Shown piece after piece: positions 44,168-59,100 of a DNA stretch of 64,000 bases. Both the position numbers and the translations under genes were made by a program. Source of the DNA: Liolophura sinensis (taxonomy: Eukaryota > Mollusca > Polyplacophora > Chitonida > Chitonidae); contig NC_088301.1 of the NCBI RefSeq assembly GCF_032854445.1, positions 14,070,281 to 14,134,280 on the forward strand, given 5' to 3'. Position 1 is the first letter of the stretch; each line of letters begins with the position of its first letter. The notes under the pieces were generated by a model that worked only from the letters and a program-made list of their open reading frames with translations, was not told the origin of the DNA and did no database searches.

Positions 44168-47100
44168 GTAAGAAGAATAAATTTATTCTTGAATTTCTTG
44201 AAAGCGTAAAATTTCCCCTATTAATTCATCATCAAAGATGAAACCAAATATTTCAAGCAATGCAATATTGATGGAGCAAACAAACTCTGCCATTTTTGAA
44301 CGACAAAAATTAAATGTTAAATTTAAATGTCATTATTGACTAATATTTTATTATTGACTTACTGCCATCACACCATTTCACAGATATTAACACATCCAGA
44401 TTGCAGTCTGAACTTTATAAATATACATGTATATGTACAGTTGCTATATGCTTTAATAGGGCAATATGTAGAATCAAGATCTTCTTAAAACTTAAGCAGT
44501 CTGTATTTGTTTGTGTTTGAATTGCAGGCCTAAACGGTTTGGAAGAGCTTGAGAATATTGATTCAGAGTTTGAACAGTTTGAAGAGACCTTGTTCAGCGA
44601 ATCTTCCCAGACATTTGAGAGAAGTGTTCAGACAAAGGAGGTCAATCAGACTTTGGATGCCAACATCTCAGATTTGCTGATTCGTCTCTCACCATATTTT
44701 CTTTTGAAGCCAGCTCACAAAGTTCTGGAGTGGCTGATATTTAGGTTAGTGTACAAGAGTATTTGAATGAGGGATGTCCATTTTGTGTAGTGACTTGGCT
44801 GATTACTGATTGATCCGTCTTGCTACGTATTTCCTTTCAAAGACAGCTTACATTACTCAGTTCTGGAGTGGCTGATATTTAGGATAGGGTCTTGTGCATT
44901 TTGTTGTGTTTACAGTTTGGCTGAGGGCTGAAGGGCGGGGGTGGGGTTGGGGAGGGGGATAGTAGTTGGGTGTCCGTGACCCAATGCTCAGTGTGCCAGT
45001 GTGACACAATGACCCATAAGCCTATCACCAATGCGATTGCTGCAAGTTCATGTCCAGCTCATGCTTCCTCTCCGTCCATATGTGGGAAGGTCTGCAAGCA
45101 ATCTGTGAATAATCATCGGTTTCCCATGGGTTCTGCCCTGTTTCCTCCATCATAATGCTGGCTGCTGACATATACATGTATGATTATGGTGTAAAAACAA
45201 CAGGCAAGTAAATAAATAAAATAAATAGTTTGATTGACAGTGTCTTTTCTTATGTCACAATGACCTCCTGCTAGAGACTACATTTTGCAAAGTAGTTAAA
45301 CTCTACGGTATTTAACCTTATATTTTGAGCATTAGACTTTTTCCTGATTCTAAGAGTTGTGTTAATTTTGGAAAAGGTGTCTTGAGCTTTGTTTTAATAG
45401 TAGATTGATATCACACTGGACAGAATGTGTACAGCACTAAAACATGTATGTTTTCCTCTGAAAATGCATTTTTGGGGGGTAAATTTTAGGCCAAGTTCAG
45501 TGGGTCATTTGTCTTTTACGCTGTCAATGTAATGTTTGGGCCATTTTCACCAAACTTCCTAAACCAGTTTTTTGTCATTTTCCCTGGAAATGTCTTTACC
45601 TTATGGCATTTTAAAAACGAACACAACACCATTTACAACAACATTAACAAGACATATTATCCACATTGGTGTACACCAGAACCAACCAAAAGAATTAGTT
45701 GCATCGCAGCCTGTATGTTGTGGCATAGCACTACAACTGTACCTCAGTATTGGACGAGGACTGCTATAAGGCCACACCAATTATCATTTATATTTTACGA
45801 GCAGAACAAGTCTTCTCAATGTTGGAGGTGGGTAAAAAATAAACATAAAATTTGTGGGAAATGTGGACTGTCCCAGCAATTGTTCCTGTTAAAGACATAC
45901 ACCACATATATAAACCAGAAAACCATGAAAAAGGGAAAGATCGTACAAAATAAATAGATGGATTTTCAATTTTATGTTTATTCCTTTTTCTGATTTTTTA
46001 GTGTTCGTAAAACACAAAATGACATTGATGTCGCCTTAGGAGAAACTGTGACAGTCATGATGTCACTGAAATGATGTTTAAAGCATCATTACATAAACAT
46101 AGTGTGTAAATGTTTACAGATTGATTCTGCTGGAGTTTAGTGTAGTCTTAGGCTCCAGACTCTAGTTTGAGTGAGTGAGTGCTTGGGGTTTAACATCGTA
46201 CTTAGCAATTTTTCAGTCATGTGACAACGAAGTGCATATATGTGTAGTGAGCATCCTTGTTGCAGGACGGATTTCGACCGCTCTTTTATCTAGTGTTGCT
46301 TCACTGAGATGCCTTACCGAAGGCAAGTAAGCCCCCGCCTGACCCATGATACTGATACAGGTCAATCTGTCGTTGCACTATCCCCTTCTTGCTGAACGCC
46401 AAGTGAGGAAGTTACAACTTCCTATTTTTTTAAAGTTTTAGGTGTGACTTAACCGACTATAGCTTGAAGGCTTTAGGAATGTCCTGCTGGAAAGTAAGAA
46501 TGTTTTGCTTTGGGAGCTCTTCAGAAGGATGGCCATGACAAAAATTTAGCCATCCAGTATGAACTAAAGGTGTGAAATGTATTAGACCCCAGTTTGAAAA
46601 CAGCATTAAAGTTATAAAAAACATTCATTTACGTGCTTGGAACTTTGAAAATTTGCATGATTCAGAGTCATTTTCTGTATGACCTAGGCTCAATTTATCT
46701 TTATGTTGAGGTCCTTAAAATGAGTGAGTGACCAAACATTTTGACCCGTCCAATAATACAGCCCTTTTTTATTCCACAGGTACCACATTCACTTCTACAA
46801 TGCCGATGAGCTGATGAGATGCGTATTACCATATCACGAGACTAAGATTTTTGTTCGCGTTGTCCAGCTACTGAAGTTAGACGGTGCTGCTACTAAGTGG
46901 GACTGGCTTCTCCCTCTCCAGGTTTGGCCCTAAATTAAGTTAAACAAACCCCAACCTTTGTGTAAAGGATAAAGCTGTGTTTGTATTGAAGGACATTAAG
47001 TGGTGTTTGTGATTAGCATGAAATCCATGCAGTTCTGTACTTTAATAGCCCGAGGGAAACCTACAACCATCTGCAGGCTGCTGCCAGACCCTCCCACTTA

Positions 47101-50100
47101 GGGCTGGAGAGGTAGCCAGCGTGAGCGGGACTTACTAAAGATGCAAATGATTCACTTGGAATTAATGATAAATGAGCGACTTGTATTGAAGTGGATCGCA
47201 CCTGGAACTTCTAATCGTTAGATTAAAGGGAGTCATTTTATTAGTTCACTAACAGTTGCTGGCCTTTTTGTTTTTTCCAGAAATCTGGTGTTCACCTGTC
47301 TCGTAGTGTGCTGATCAACCATTGTAAGACTAACCCAGGTTTTTTAGGATTCCTCTGTGACAGTGTTAAGGAGTATACAAAAGTATGTGAATTGAATAAA
47401 GGAATTTGAACAATTACTGACTACATATCAACATACTTTCAGTTATTTTTTTAGACTTGTTTGCAAAGACTAAAAGGCATTCAGACATTTGAATTTTTGG
47501 GTTGGCTTTATGGGCCATACTATCGGGGCTTAGGAACTTTGATGCCACAAGAAGTGTTTCTAATTCAAATCAGGACTCTGAATGTAGGGATAACTCTTTT
47601 TACCCATGAGAAAAAGATTGCAGAAGTAATGTTTTCAAAATCCCATCCTCCTGGTGAACATCAGGAAAGAAGGTGATATGACATCAGAGGTCTTAGATAC
47701 CTACAGTCTGACTCAGAAAGCCCACCATAGTATTCATAAATTTGAATGCCTTTCAACACCCTTTCAAAAATCTGGAAAAATAAATGAAAGTATTTTTAAG
47801 GATAGTTTTCAGTTGTCTGTCTGACGAACCTTACTTCATGTATTAGCTTTCTTTTACTCTAAGTCAAGATATAGTGTGCAGGCCATTTATGTGCATTAAC
47901 TCCATAATTACAAAACAAATTCACAAAAGCATAGAGAAGTTAGTGTAAGACAGTGGCATAAGGAATGATGGTACATGTAATTCTATATATGATGACGTTT
48001 TCATTGTGAAATTTACTTACGTTTGCCCATTTTATCACACTAAAGTAGTCGACTGCTTCAGTAGCCTAATGGTTAGAGTGTCTGCCTCAAAGTCAGGAGA
48101 CCTGAGATCAAACCTGGGTCGGGTCACAACAAAGACTTCAAAAATGGTACATTTTGCAGCCTCGCTTGGTGCTCAGCACTCAGAGCTTAGAGCAAGGGAA
48201 TAGGACTGGTTGGACAGGTGGCGGTATAATTTCAGTGGCGGCAGCACTTTGGCGGCAGGGACTGGCCTTGCCACAAGAAAACACAGCATATGTAATGACG
48301 CACACCTAATGACTCGTCGTCATATGATGGAAAACTGTCAAGTACGTCACAGAACCTAGCCTGAATACACACAGATTAAAGCTATTTGATGGCTATGAAC
48401 AGCAGTGTATATTTTCTTTGTGTGTATATTTGTGGGGAAATTAATTCTTTATGAATTGTTGCCCATTGCTACCTTTTCTTGAGGTTTGTGAAGAAAATTG
48501 AACTATTTTAAACTTGTAGGTTCACATGGTGGATGGATCTGATGGGGGCAAACTGAGAGTGTTTTTCTCATTTTACACGTCCACAATAATTGGTGTATTA
48601 GAAGCAGATGGGGCCGCTGAGGCGACCATTTCCACCCTGATACCACACCTGTCCCGGGGCCTGAAGTCAAAGCTGGCTGATCACAAGGCTTCCAGTTACA
48701 TGATTCTATGCCAGCTTGTCTCTAAGGTCAAAGTCAAGGTCACAGTCTTGGAAACGATTCTCAACGTCCTTGCCAAGGTCAGTGGTTGTAACAATGAAAC
48801 CAGAAAACAATTATCCCGTTAGAAATTTACCTTATCCCTTGATGAATCGTATTGTTTTCATTCCTGTGTTTTTCAAAACATCATGACTGTAACGTGAAAA
48901 ACTGTAGCTTTTATAGTTGGGATTTATTATTTTAAGCTCATGAAGACAGCACCTGACCAATGTTCAGTGAATTGTTTGGAGTTTTTCCTTGGAGAAAAAA
49001 CAGACGATTCCACTGTTGGATTTCCATTATTTGCGTTTAGAACATTCTGAAAGGAATGTAGACTTAAAAGATTTCACCTGTGTATGAGTGTTATTCAAGA
49101 AATGGAATTCTTTTGCTGCGCAATTAAATGTAGGGGCCTCAAATGACACAATCATTTTTTGAAATAACAAAGCTATGTTCATAAAGAGAGTAAATCACCA
49201 TGTTTAAGGGGAATGTTTTTCTGGCCAAACATGTTGCTTTGGTTTTCAATCTTCCGTATGATTTGCATTTGGGGTTATAAACAGCATCTTTATACTTACG
49301 GTGAACTGCAATACTTTTAATTTATGAAAGATTTGCTATGAACAGGTATCATCTTTTGTTGCACAAGTTTGTGGATGTTTTCTTTGTGAAAATAATTCAT
49401 GGAGTATATTTAAAGTAAATACTTACAATTATCCAGTGTAACATTATACATGTATAGAACATGTCTATCACTTACCTCTCTTAGAATGTTGCGACGTCAT
49501 TAGGGGCACATGTCATTCATGTTTTACAAAAGTGTAACTGTTTTTGTGACGTTATTGATGGTCAGATGGTCAGACGGCGATTGGATTTTGAGTTGCATAA
49601 AGACTATATGCATTCATCACTATATCTTCACTCTGATAACTCGTGATATCAGCTTCAGACCAAAAACCTTTGAGTTGACCTTTACGCACTCACATTTTGA
49701 AACATAGTTGGAACTAACAATTTCTTTTCCTTTTAAGTAAAATATATAATTTATGTCTTGTTATATCAAGTATGTATTGTTCTTTCAGCACATGAGTCCT
49801 GATCTAGTGACAGAGGGCCCTCAGCTTTATGGTGCTAGTTTTCCAAACCCAGAAGATTGAAGGTTTGCCTAAAAAGTAAGACATATATATTTCATCCTGA
49901 AATGTGCTTTTTTTTTTTGATGCACTGTGCGCTGGTTCTGCAGTGGTTGGGTTACCTTAATTCTCAACCTTTTCTTGTATCAGTGAGCAACTGTGAGTGC
50001 AAATTTATGCACATTTTTTGACTTGATTTTGGAGATAAAACATTGTTTGGTTTTGCTACTTTCATGGTGGTAATTTCATATGTGCATGCTTATGAAAATT

Positions 50101-53100
50101 CACAAATTGTAATTTTCCTGTTTAGGTGTTACAAGTACCTCAGTCGAGTTCCTGAGTTGCATATCGTCCTGGGAAAGATAACTGCGCAGTACAATACAGA
50201 AAAGTTGCATCTGGCCATTTTCACTCGGTTGATCCCTGCAGCCATCAAACATGGCTTTCAGGGGAGTGGAGTGAGCAGTGGAGAGCGAAGGTGAGCAGGA
50301 GGGGTTGTCAGTAGCACCACAGTACTGCCATCTACTGGAGGCGATGCTTAGAGAAGTGCCGCTAGGCAAGAAGGCTGCTGACCATGTTACCAGGTAAATG
50401 AGAATTTAATTGCACCTCTTCTGCTATTACATAGATGTGTTAGACTTCCTGTAGGAATATTTTTTTGGAAATAAATGTTTCGAAATAAAAATGACATTTG
50501 AAATCAATTCTGCTGTAGAAAAAAAAATTGGAAAGATATGAAAAAAAGTTTTCAGTATCGCTACTTTTTTAGTCAGCAACAGAATTTTTTGGGGGGAAAA
50601 AGATCTATTTATCTATTAGAGGAATTAATTTCAAAATTGATCAAACCTTATTTGATCAGTGTTTTATAAGAGATTACAGTGTAGTTTACATCCCAGAAAT
50701 TAGCATTCACTATGAAGAACTATTGCCAGTTCACAATTTAATCCACGGTATTAAAGGAGAAGGAAACTTGAAAACACGACACTATAGGCTGAAAAGAACA
50801 CATTTTTTTCTATCTGCTGGTGCCTGATGCATAATTTTGTAAGTCAATCGCGTCCTCCATCTTTAACACCCTTTAATTTATGCTGGGGGTGTGTTGCCTC
50901 TCAGCCAATTAGAGTCGTTAAAACTGCCGGCTTGTTCATGTAAACTTGGAACCTACGTCAAACTTTCCGGTTTTCCTGATTGTCAAGCGGGAAAGCGAAC
51001 TGTACAGTTTGCTTACTTCTGGGTAAAAGAGTTCTACCGAAATGTACCAACTGCTCTTCGGTGGTTTCCAACTGGAATTATCTTCCTAATACAGAAGACT
51101 TCAGGACTAGTTCTTAGGCAAAAATGGAGTCACCCACAGCGAATGTTGCCGCGGACTATATTATTAATTTATCCACCTGAGGTACATATTAGAATGTTTT
51201 TTATGGCATGCACCTGTGAGGAAATGCATACTCTTTTGGTATTTGATTGATATTTAAATTTTCTTCTCCTTTAAGCCGGGGAAGAGCTCTGGACTACATC
51301 AGAATTGTGTACCAACACATGTTTCGGCTTAGCTGACCACATCAGTTTGTCATTCCATACAGGAAGCCATCAGTTATCTTAATGTTCAACTTTTCACATG
51401 CAGGATAGTTTTTGCGACCAGAGAAAATTAGCTCTGCTGCAAATATCACCAAAACACTGCAGGAGAACTCAGTGAAAGGGAGACAACTTTAAAAGTATAG
51501 GGCACCATAGCGTAATGTTGAGTTCTCTCCCCTGCATTAACAATCTGCTACACACACATACTTCAGAAAATGTTACATGACTTTCACAGACACATAACAC
51601 GTGGTCCACAGTTTTAGCACAGGAAGCAAAGACTATTTCTGTACTGTTGATCCTAAGACATTTAGAGATAGAATAACTTCAGTCCAACCTGTTTGCTCAA
51701 AATTTTAATCATTCAGACATAAAGTGAATTTCGCATTTTCCTTTTCTCAAAACTCACATGTCTAGCCCAATGACTTTCACAATCTTTATGTTAACATCTT
51801 GCTTGCTGTGAAAGATAGGTATTAAAAATAATGAAATTAACTGATTCCTTTTTATTTGTAGAAAAGTGTCTGAATGCTACATTGACCAATGTGCAACAGC
51901 TGATGCTGCTGAAGTTGAAAGCCTTAATCAGTCATTGAAAGGTGCCCTAAGAATTCTGGAATCAAGGTACATGGAATTATAATGCGATGTTTATGTTCAG
52001 TTAACTTTAATTTTATACTTATTTTTTGGGGTTAATCCACTGTCACTCGGGCACTTTCTGTGATATATAAAATAGGGAATTCTATTTATGTACTAAACAT
52101 TGCAATACCATGATCGTAAGTATGAGATAAACAGTTATACATTAACAAGGGGAAAAATAACATAGGTGCTGGAACCTGGGTGTCTGGGTGAAGCCCCACT
52201 TGAAATTAAAGCAGGGGAGCTAAGCCTCTCCTGAAATAATGTTTTTGTTTTTTTTCCATAGACCAGCTGAGTGGTTTGAGTAAAAATGCTTATTAAAAAA
52301 AGGAACAATGTTCACCTTGTAGAACGGATTTGGTAGTGAAAAGTCTTGTGGCAACCTTGACCAAGGTATAATAAAGTTTTTCAGCAGTGCTTGTATTATT
52401 TCCTGTTTTGTTTTCCACAGGTATTCTGATTCTTTGGATTTACGTTAGAAAATCTGCTGTCAAAAGCGGACAGCAAAGAAAGGCGCAGACAAATAAGGCA
52501 CTTTATCAACCTGACCTTGACCTCAATTCAGCGTCACGTCATTGATGAGGTTGACACTAACCTCATTCTAGCACTACATCATCGCCTGGACAGTGTGAGG
52601 AAGCAGCTTTTGAACACATGATTGAGAAGCTAGACTCCGTCCAGGTACTGATAGATGATTTCAAGCTGTTATAAGTGAAAAGTGAATCAAGTGTTTTAAC
52701 CAGTTCAAAGTTAAATTCTTCTGTCTGTTCTGTTTGACTTTTCTGCTACAGTCTTTTCTATGTTAATTTTAGTTTGTACATTAGCTGCACTCAAGTACGC
52801 TGTATGCCAGTGTTTATGCAAATGAATCTTTTAAAAACACTTACTGTAAATCTTCAACCTTTTTAACCACATAGGTTTTTTTCAGTGGAATTTATGCATG
52901 CAATAATTATGAAAGTGACACCAGAATGTTTCCAGATTTTGGTTGCAAAGACGGTTGAAAAGGTTGATGAGTTAGAGTAGCCACCATAAAGGACCTAAAA
53001 AAATCAATTTTGAGAGGAAAGTAAATGTCATAAAAAAATTGTTGGGGGGGGGGGGGTTGGGTATCTTCAGGCAGAATGTAAATTAGCTCATCTGGGAAAA

Positions 53101-56100
53101 CATTATGCCAAAGGGAATTTCTCTGCTGAAATTTTCAACAAGAAGCGAGTTGCCACAAAACGCTAAACAAGATAAATTGACAAGAGGCAGATTTCACCTC
53201 TTACATCTAACCAGGATTCTTGAATATTTACAGTAGAATATCATTACCCAATCTTCCTATGAAGGTTCCTATTAAGATCAACAGAACCCTCAGAATTGGG
53301 TTATTTTCTTCATGTGTAAACTTTTGCATTTGCTGTGATAAAATTTGCTGAGATAAGAATATGAAAATATGGCTCTGTCATGCAAGATCGAGTTTGTGTG
53401 TGAAATCATCGAATTGTTTTGACTAATACATGTATGTTTTTTTTTATGTAGGAAGGTGACAGCCAGTTTATTGAAGACACCATCTTGAATGGATTGAAAG
53501 ATACACACCATGACGTTGTCAGGGTTACTCTACAGCTAGGTCAGGTGAGTGTTGTGAAGGTAAATGATTGGTCGGAGCAGACGAATTTCGCAGTTGCATT
53601 TTTCACGTCTGTTATTGTTAGAATGCATTGCTCAGTCTTTTAGAATTTTTAGATTGCCTTTTGTCTTCTCATGGACCTCGGGGGCCCATTGCACCTGGGA
53701 TTAGCATAGATGTCTGTTTTAATCCGTATGTGAGAAGGTCTTCCAACAGCCTGCAGATGGTCGTGGGTTTCTCCTGGGCTGTATGCGGTTTCCACCCACA
53801 AAAGTGTTGGCCGCCGTCATATAAGTGAAATGTTTTTGTGTATGGCGTAAAAACACCAATGAAATAAATCAAATATTTTGATCCCAGATTGGGCAAAACT
53901 TTTCTGTGTTGCACTTATGGAGTTAAAGTGTAACACAATTCCGATACCAGTGGCTTCCATTCTAGGTAAATGTACCTATTATCAATTCTTCTGTTTCTTT
54001 GAGCACAAAATGAAAATATTTAATATCTTTTTACTGTTAACCATGTGTTTGGGCCCGTTTGAAAGTCTAAATAAATAAATGGAAAAGAAACAAATAACCA
54101 ATTGAAAGATGTTAACATGAATTTGAATTGGTTAATTTTATATAAAAAGATTTTATAAANNNNNNNNNNNNNNNNNNNNNNNNNNNNNNNNNNNNNNNNN
54201 NNNNNNNNNNNNNNNNNNNNNNNNNNNNNNNNNNNNNNNNNNNNNNNNNNNNNNNNNNNNNNNNNNNNNNNNNNNNNNNNNNNNNNNNNNNNNNNNNNNN
54301 NNNNNNNNNNNNNNNNNNNNNNNNNNNNNNNNNNNNNNNNNNNNNNNNNNNNNNNNNNNAATATTTGATTTACAGAGGCTGTGGGATCTTGTCTCGGACA
54401 AACAGAAGTTACTGGCCAGTTTGGTGAACATAGTGGACAGAGAAGATAAAAAACATTCAAGGTTGGATATATACATGTGTACATGTCTTCGATGAAAGAC
54501 ATTTCTGATTTGCTCTTTTTTTTCTTTACTTTTTGCTAAAATAACTGTTAAAAACAAAATTACCTTGAGTTTATATGTAGAACGGTATCTCGTTGAAACG
54601 TATCTTTCATTTAAAAGATAAACTGTTGATTATATGTCCTACATGTGGGAAAGTTGATCAGTTGTTTATCAAAGACTGGTGGTTTTCTCCTGCCACTGGG
54701 ATTTCCTCCCACCTGTGGAACGGATAGCTGTGCAATCAAGCATTCTTTGAAAGCCACTTGTTGCTCACCAATATGGTGTGCTAATCTGTATATCATTGAA
54801 GAGTCCTCCACCCATAACACATCTCGCCGTCATGTAAGCAAAAGAATAGCTGTGAACAACAGTCAAATAAATCATACAAGATGTACAGAAATTGAGAAAC
54901 ATCAAGAACGCTGTGACTTTAGACATTTCCTCCGGGGAAATCCAATTGAATGTATTTAATATCCATCCATGGCATAGTTTAAACTTACTGTTTAATTTTT
55001 GTTGTATTTTATTTAAGCTTATTTTCAGTTGAATCTGTAAAAAATGTTTAGATTTAGTTTTCATTTAAGTTTGGAATCAGGTTTTATACAAATTGACAAA
55101 TAAGTTGCTTGTATGATCTACCTAGGAATAATGGCTGTCAAGCCATGGCGGTCCTTTGTTCCTGTGATGAGAGCATGATGTCAGATGTTTTCAAGGCTGT
55201 GTATCCCTACCTCCTACTGCGTAATCAAGATGGTGCTGATGTTGCCATGGTGACGGCCATTTTACAGTCCAGTATGGCAAAGAAACACAAGATACTAAAA
55301 AAGACTAGTGAAGGTAAGGCAAAGAGGCTTAAGATGACTTCACCTTGACCAATAAAACAGAAACTGTGTGTCAGAAAATATGTTGTTACTGTAATTCTTC
55401 AACCTTTTTGCATCTTTTCAAGGTGTCAATTCAAGCATTTTATGAAGGCTTTATTCCGTATTGACTGATAAAATTCTACTTTATGTGAAGCCCTGAAATT
55501 GGTCAATCCAACCAATATAGTTTTGACTAAAAAAAATGTGCATAAATTGCACTGAAAGATGCTCTTTCATTTGTGAAAAGGTAAAGGAATTAGGGTAGAT
55601 TCCTCGTGTGGTGTGGTACTGGCTTACTCCTGTACTATGATGCAGTTTTGGTTTCCTGTAGGCTGTTACATTAATATTCTGTCCTCAGCTGAGATGCAGT
55701 ACTGGTTTCCTCTCAGTTGGTTTGCTAATGTGTGGAGGCTGGGTTACTGTTTTTCCCCAAGCTGAATTGTAGTACAGGTTTCGTCCCAAACGGTTTCACC
55801 ATGTGTGGAGGCTGGGTTTACTGTTTTCACCCAAGCTGAATTGCAGTACAGGTTTCCTCCCAAACGGTTTCACCATATGTGGAGGCTGGGTTACTGGTTT
55901 CTCCAAAGCTGAAGAGCAGTATGGTTTTCCATAAGTTGATTTGCAATAATATATATTATTTTAGACGTTTAATTGAAAGAGTGATTATCACCCCTGATCA
56001 AGTGATTGTCTGTTTGTATATTTCAGAATAATGTTTTGTTTCCTGCATTAGATTTTCTTATGTCTGTCTTTGCACTACTTTTGTTTAATACACGTTAAAA

Positions 56101-59100
56101 AACGTGTGTATGTAAGGAAAGCATATTAAACTTATTCCATAGGATGGTTTTTATGGGTCTGTTGCTGAGAATTGCCAGAGACCCATAATAGAGGCATGAA
56201 AAAACGTGAATCAAATTGCAGCAAGTAATTTCACCGAAGTGCGCCATGTCATTGGGCTTAACGGAGAAGACTGTTATGGTAAAATATTAACTTTCTTTCG
56301 TGAGGTTTTCTTCATTGTTTTGTTGGGATTCATGTGTTATGATTACGCATTGGATACAAATTTTTATTATGTTTTGAGTCATGCTTTCATTTATTGTTTG
56401 TGTAGTTTTGAATGTGGAAAATTATCAGACGGTGGGTAAGCCATTTGACCTCAACCTCAGTGCTACAGATAAGGGGGCGTGCAGGGGTAAATGCACTTAA
56501 AATTATATGATAGACTTCTGAAGTTAAAACAGAGCATACTAAATACACATGATGAATTTGTGTGTATGCCTAAATTCCTGGAAGCTATAGCGTATATGTG
56601 AGATTCAGATCTGTCCTGTCAAAATCGAAAGTAGATCTCCAAAGTAGTTTATGTGCACGACGCCCTGCACGACGCGTTAGTTTTTTAGAAAGGTAACAGC
56701 AAAGGTTCAAGTACCACTACCCGCAGTCATTGAGAATGACTGCTATGATATTTGAATTTGTTGACATTCTCTAGTGTTTGCAATGAAGAAGATGTAGCTA
56801 GGACTAAAACAACTGTCATCAGCAAGTTCTGCTTCTGTACTGCATTAAATCATCCTAATATCGCTCACAGTGTAGGTTTTAAATCTACAATTGTGATATG
56901 TTAATGTGTCATCGAGGGTCCAGTTTCCAACGTGTACAAGTATCAGTGATTTCTGAGGAGAGAACGCAATGAAATACAATAATCACAAGAACAGCTAGTG
57001 TTCAGAAACACTGAAGATTTATACTATATACTGCAATAAATAATCACAAATAATAAATTTTTCTCTTCTAAAGTAGGCCTACATTTGGATTTAGCATAAC
57101 AAGTGTATCATGTATTGACCTCTAAACGGCAGTTCATGATTAAAGAAATTTTTGGCATTCGGCAAGTTACCATAGAATGAAGTAAAACTGCAACCTTAGC
57201 TATCAAAATAAATGGAAAGGTAAAGTTGTCAGTGAGTGAGTTATTGGAATAAACCCAGTAGGCCTACAGGTTGAGGTGTAATAATTAAATGTAGGCCTAT
57301 GAGCGTCATTCAGATTCATTCCTCGTGAGGTAGAGTTTATTCTAGAATGCTATGACAAGTCATAATTCTGGCAGTGGACATGTACATCCATATACTTGTA
57401 GTCTTATATGTAACTACAAGACTCCCTGTACCTGTAGGTCTATGTAGGCCTATACATGTATGCACACGTATGTCTTTGATCTTACCAACCCCCTTCGCTC
57501 AATCAGCTTCAGTCTTTCCAGGTGTATTGCTGGGGACTCAAAATAGTTAAGTGTTGAGTATTTTCAAAAAATGTTTACTGCTGTAAGCTTACCCAGTACT
57601 CTCTCTCTTAGAAAAGAAGGGAGTTTCTCACTACCTCTGAGAATTATCTGTAGCATTGCTTGACCCAGTGGGTTACTGCCCAATAGTTGATCTTCCTAAT
57701 TGTGCGTGAATTCAACAAACTTATGGAACAAAGTTTTTTCATTGTCCGTTATCTGATAAATTGTGGAATGAACTGTTAATTATGTTTGCTGCATGTAATA
57801 AACATTTGGATAAAATCCTGAAAAGATCGCAGAAATGGTTGACAGATTGTACATGTATTTTTACGTGCCTTTGCCATATTTGTACTGCTGAGATACAACC
57901 ATACAATGTAAGGACCAAAACATGTATTGCATGACAATGTGTTCCCTTGATCTGTTGCCACATACGGCGGTGGTACAGATAATGAAGATTTTCATGCTCG
58001 TACTAACTGTACAAAATAGAAATGGTAATGACATAATTGCAAAATAAAATTCGGGAACGTCTACAATCTTATAGCATATCATAATATGACGTTCTTGTGC
58101 AAATGCATTCTCTTTAAAATCATGTCTTAATGTGGTGAGGCCTGGTCCTCCATTACAGACAGAATAACTGATAGGACCTTTGTGGGTGGAGAACACCAAA
58201 GAATTGTACTACTTGGTCATTTTAGTTACAGGAAAACTAAAAATAGAAGACGAGCAATAGACCCATTTCATAGCCCTTTGGTTCTAGTTATACGTTTATG
58301 TCTGTTGTAGTATGGTTGGCTGAATCCGCAGAATGGGAGACCAACCAATCAGTGGATCAGTTAAACATCATAATGGTCCAGTCAGTAATTAAACAAGTTT
58401 GCTCGATGAAAGGAGATGACAAGGAAAATATGGTTGGTATTTCATGTTTTCACATTATTCAGAATCTTAATAAGTTAAGGTTGTTTTATATATTTTTTAA
58501 ATATTCATTTATGTACATGCATTTCTTTCATTCCCATGAGCTACATAATCTTAATTAAAAATATTAAATTATTCCCCATTAGTTTTCACAATACTGTAAA
58601 TTTTTTAGAGGAAGTCCAATAATGGAGAGAAAGTTAAGGAAAATTTCTGGGATTGATTTTTGGCCTGGCATTGGATTGCTTTTTGTTTAGACTTGTTAAT
58701 CCATCGGCATTATTACGTGTTGTTTCTTTTGGTATGTGAATCCATTGTCAAGAAACCTTGCTTTAAATTGTAATTTGGTCAGGTTCACTCACCCATCCTT
58801 TTGTGTGTTCATTATCATTTTTGTTTTCTTTTGATATATTCATTCAAATTCACCTTATTCATTTCTGATTTGCTATGTGAACCCATATTCATAAAAACTT
58901 ATGTTTTTACTAGAATATACCCAAAGCGTACCATGAATGAAGATTATGTAAATTAGGAAGTAAGTACTGGTATATACAATGTAGAGGTTTCTAGCAAGCT
59001 GTCTTGCAAGTCTTTGCTATACTGAGTTGACCTTTTCCAAAAAAGCATGATTCGTCAAACTATACTGTAGTTGTGAACCGAGGATCATTCCTTGTTGCTT

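Larger units (their letters stand above)
55314..58310 (+). other. HEATR1 3-kb intron
   Basis: Begins with a full MITE (55387-55598), then three to four copies of a 73-bp repeat (about 55.68-55.93 kb). From 56.0 to 58.3 kb I see only AT-rich DNA with scattered GTAGGCCTAC-like words and no convincing exon. Confidence 0.55.

Noticed and set aside
45532-45957. 141-codon open frame on plus
   Set aside because: AT-rich intron sequence with no homology I recognise, overlapping a dispersed repeat.
50891-51250. 119-codon open frame on plus in a HEATR1 intron
   Set aside because: No family recognised and no splice context; possibly an old mobile-element remnant.
53889-53971. Extra HEATR1 exon between 53544 and 54376
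   Set aside because: Has an AG acceptor (ATCCCAG) and a GTAAATG donor, but the frame with good open reading does not fit the phase 0 of both neighbours.
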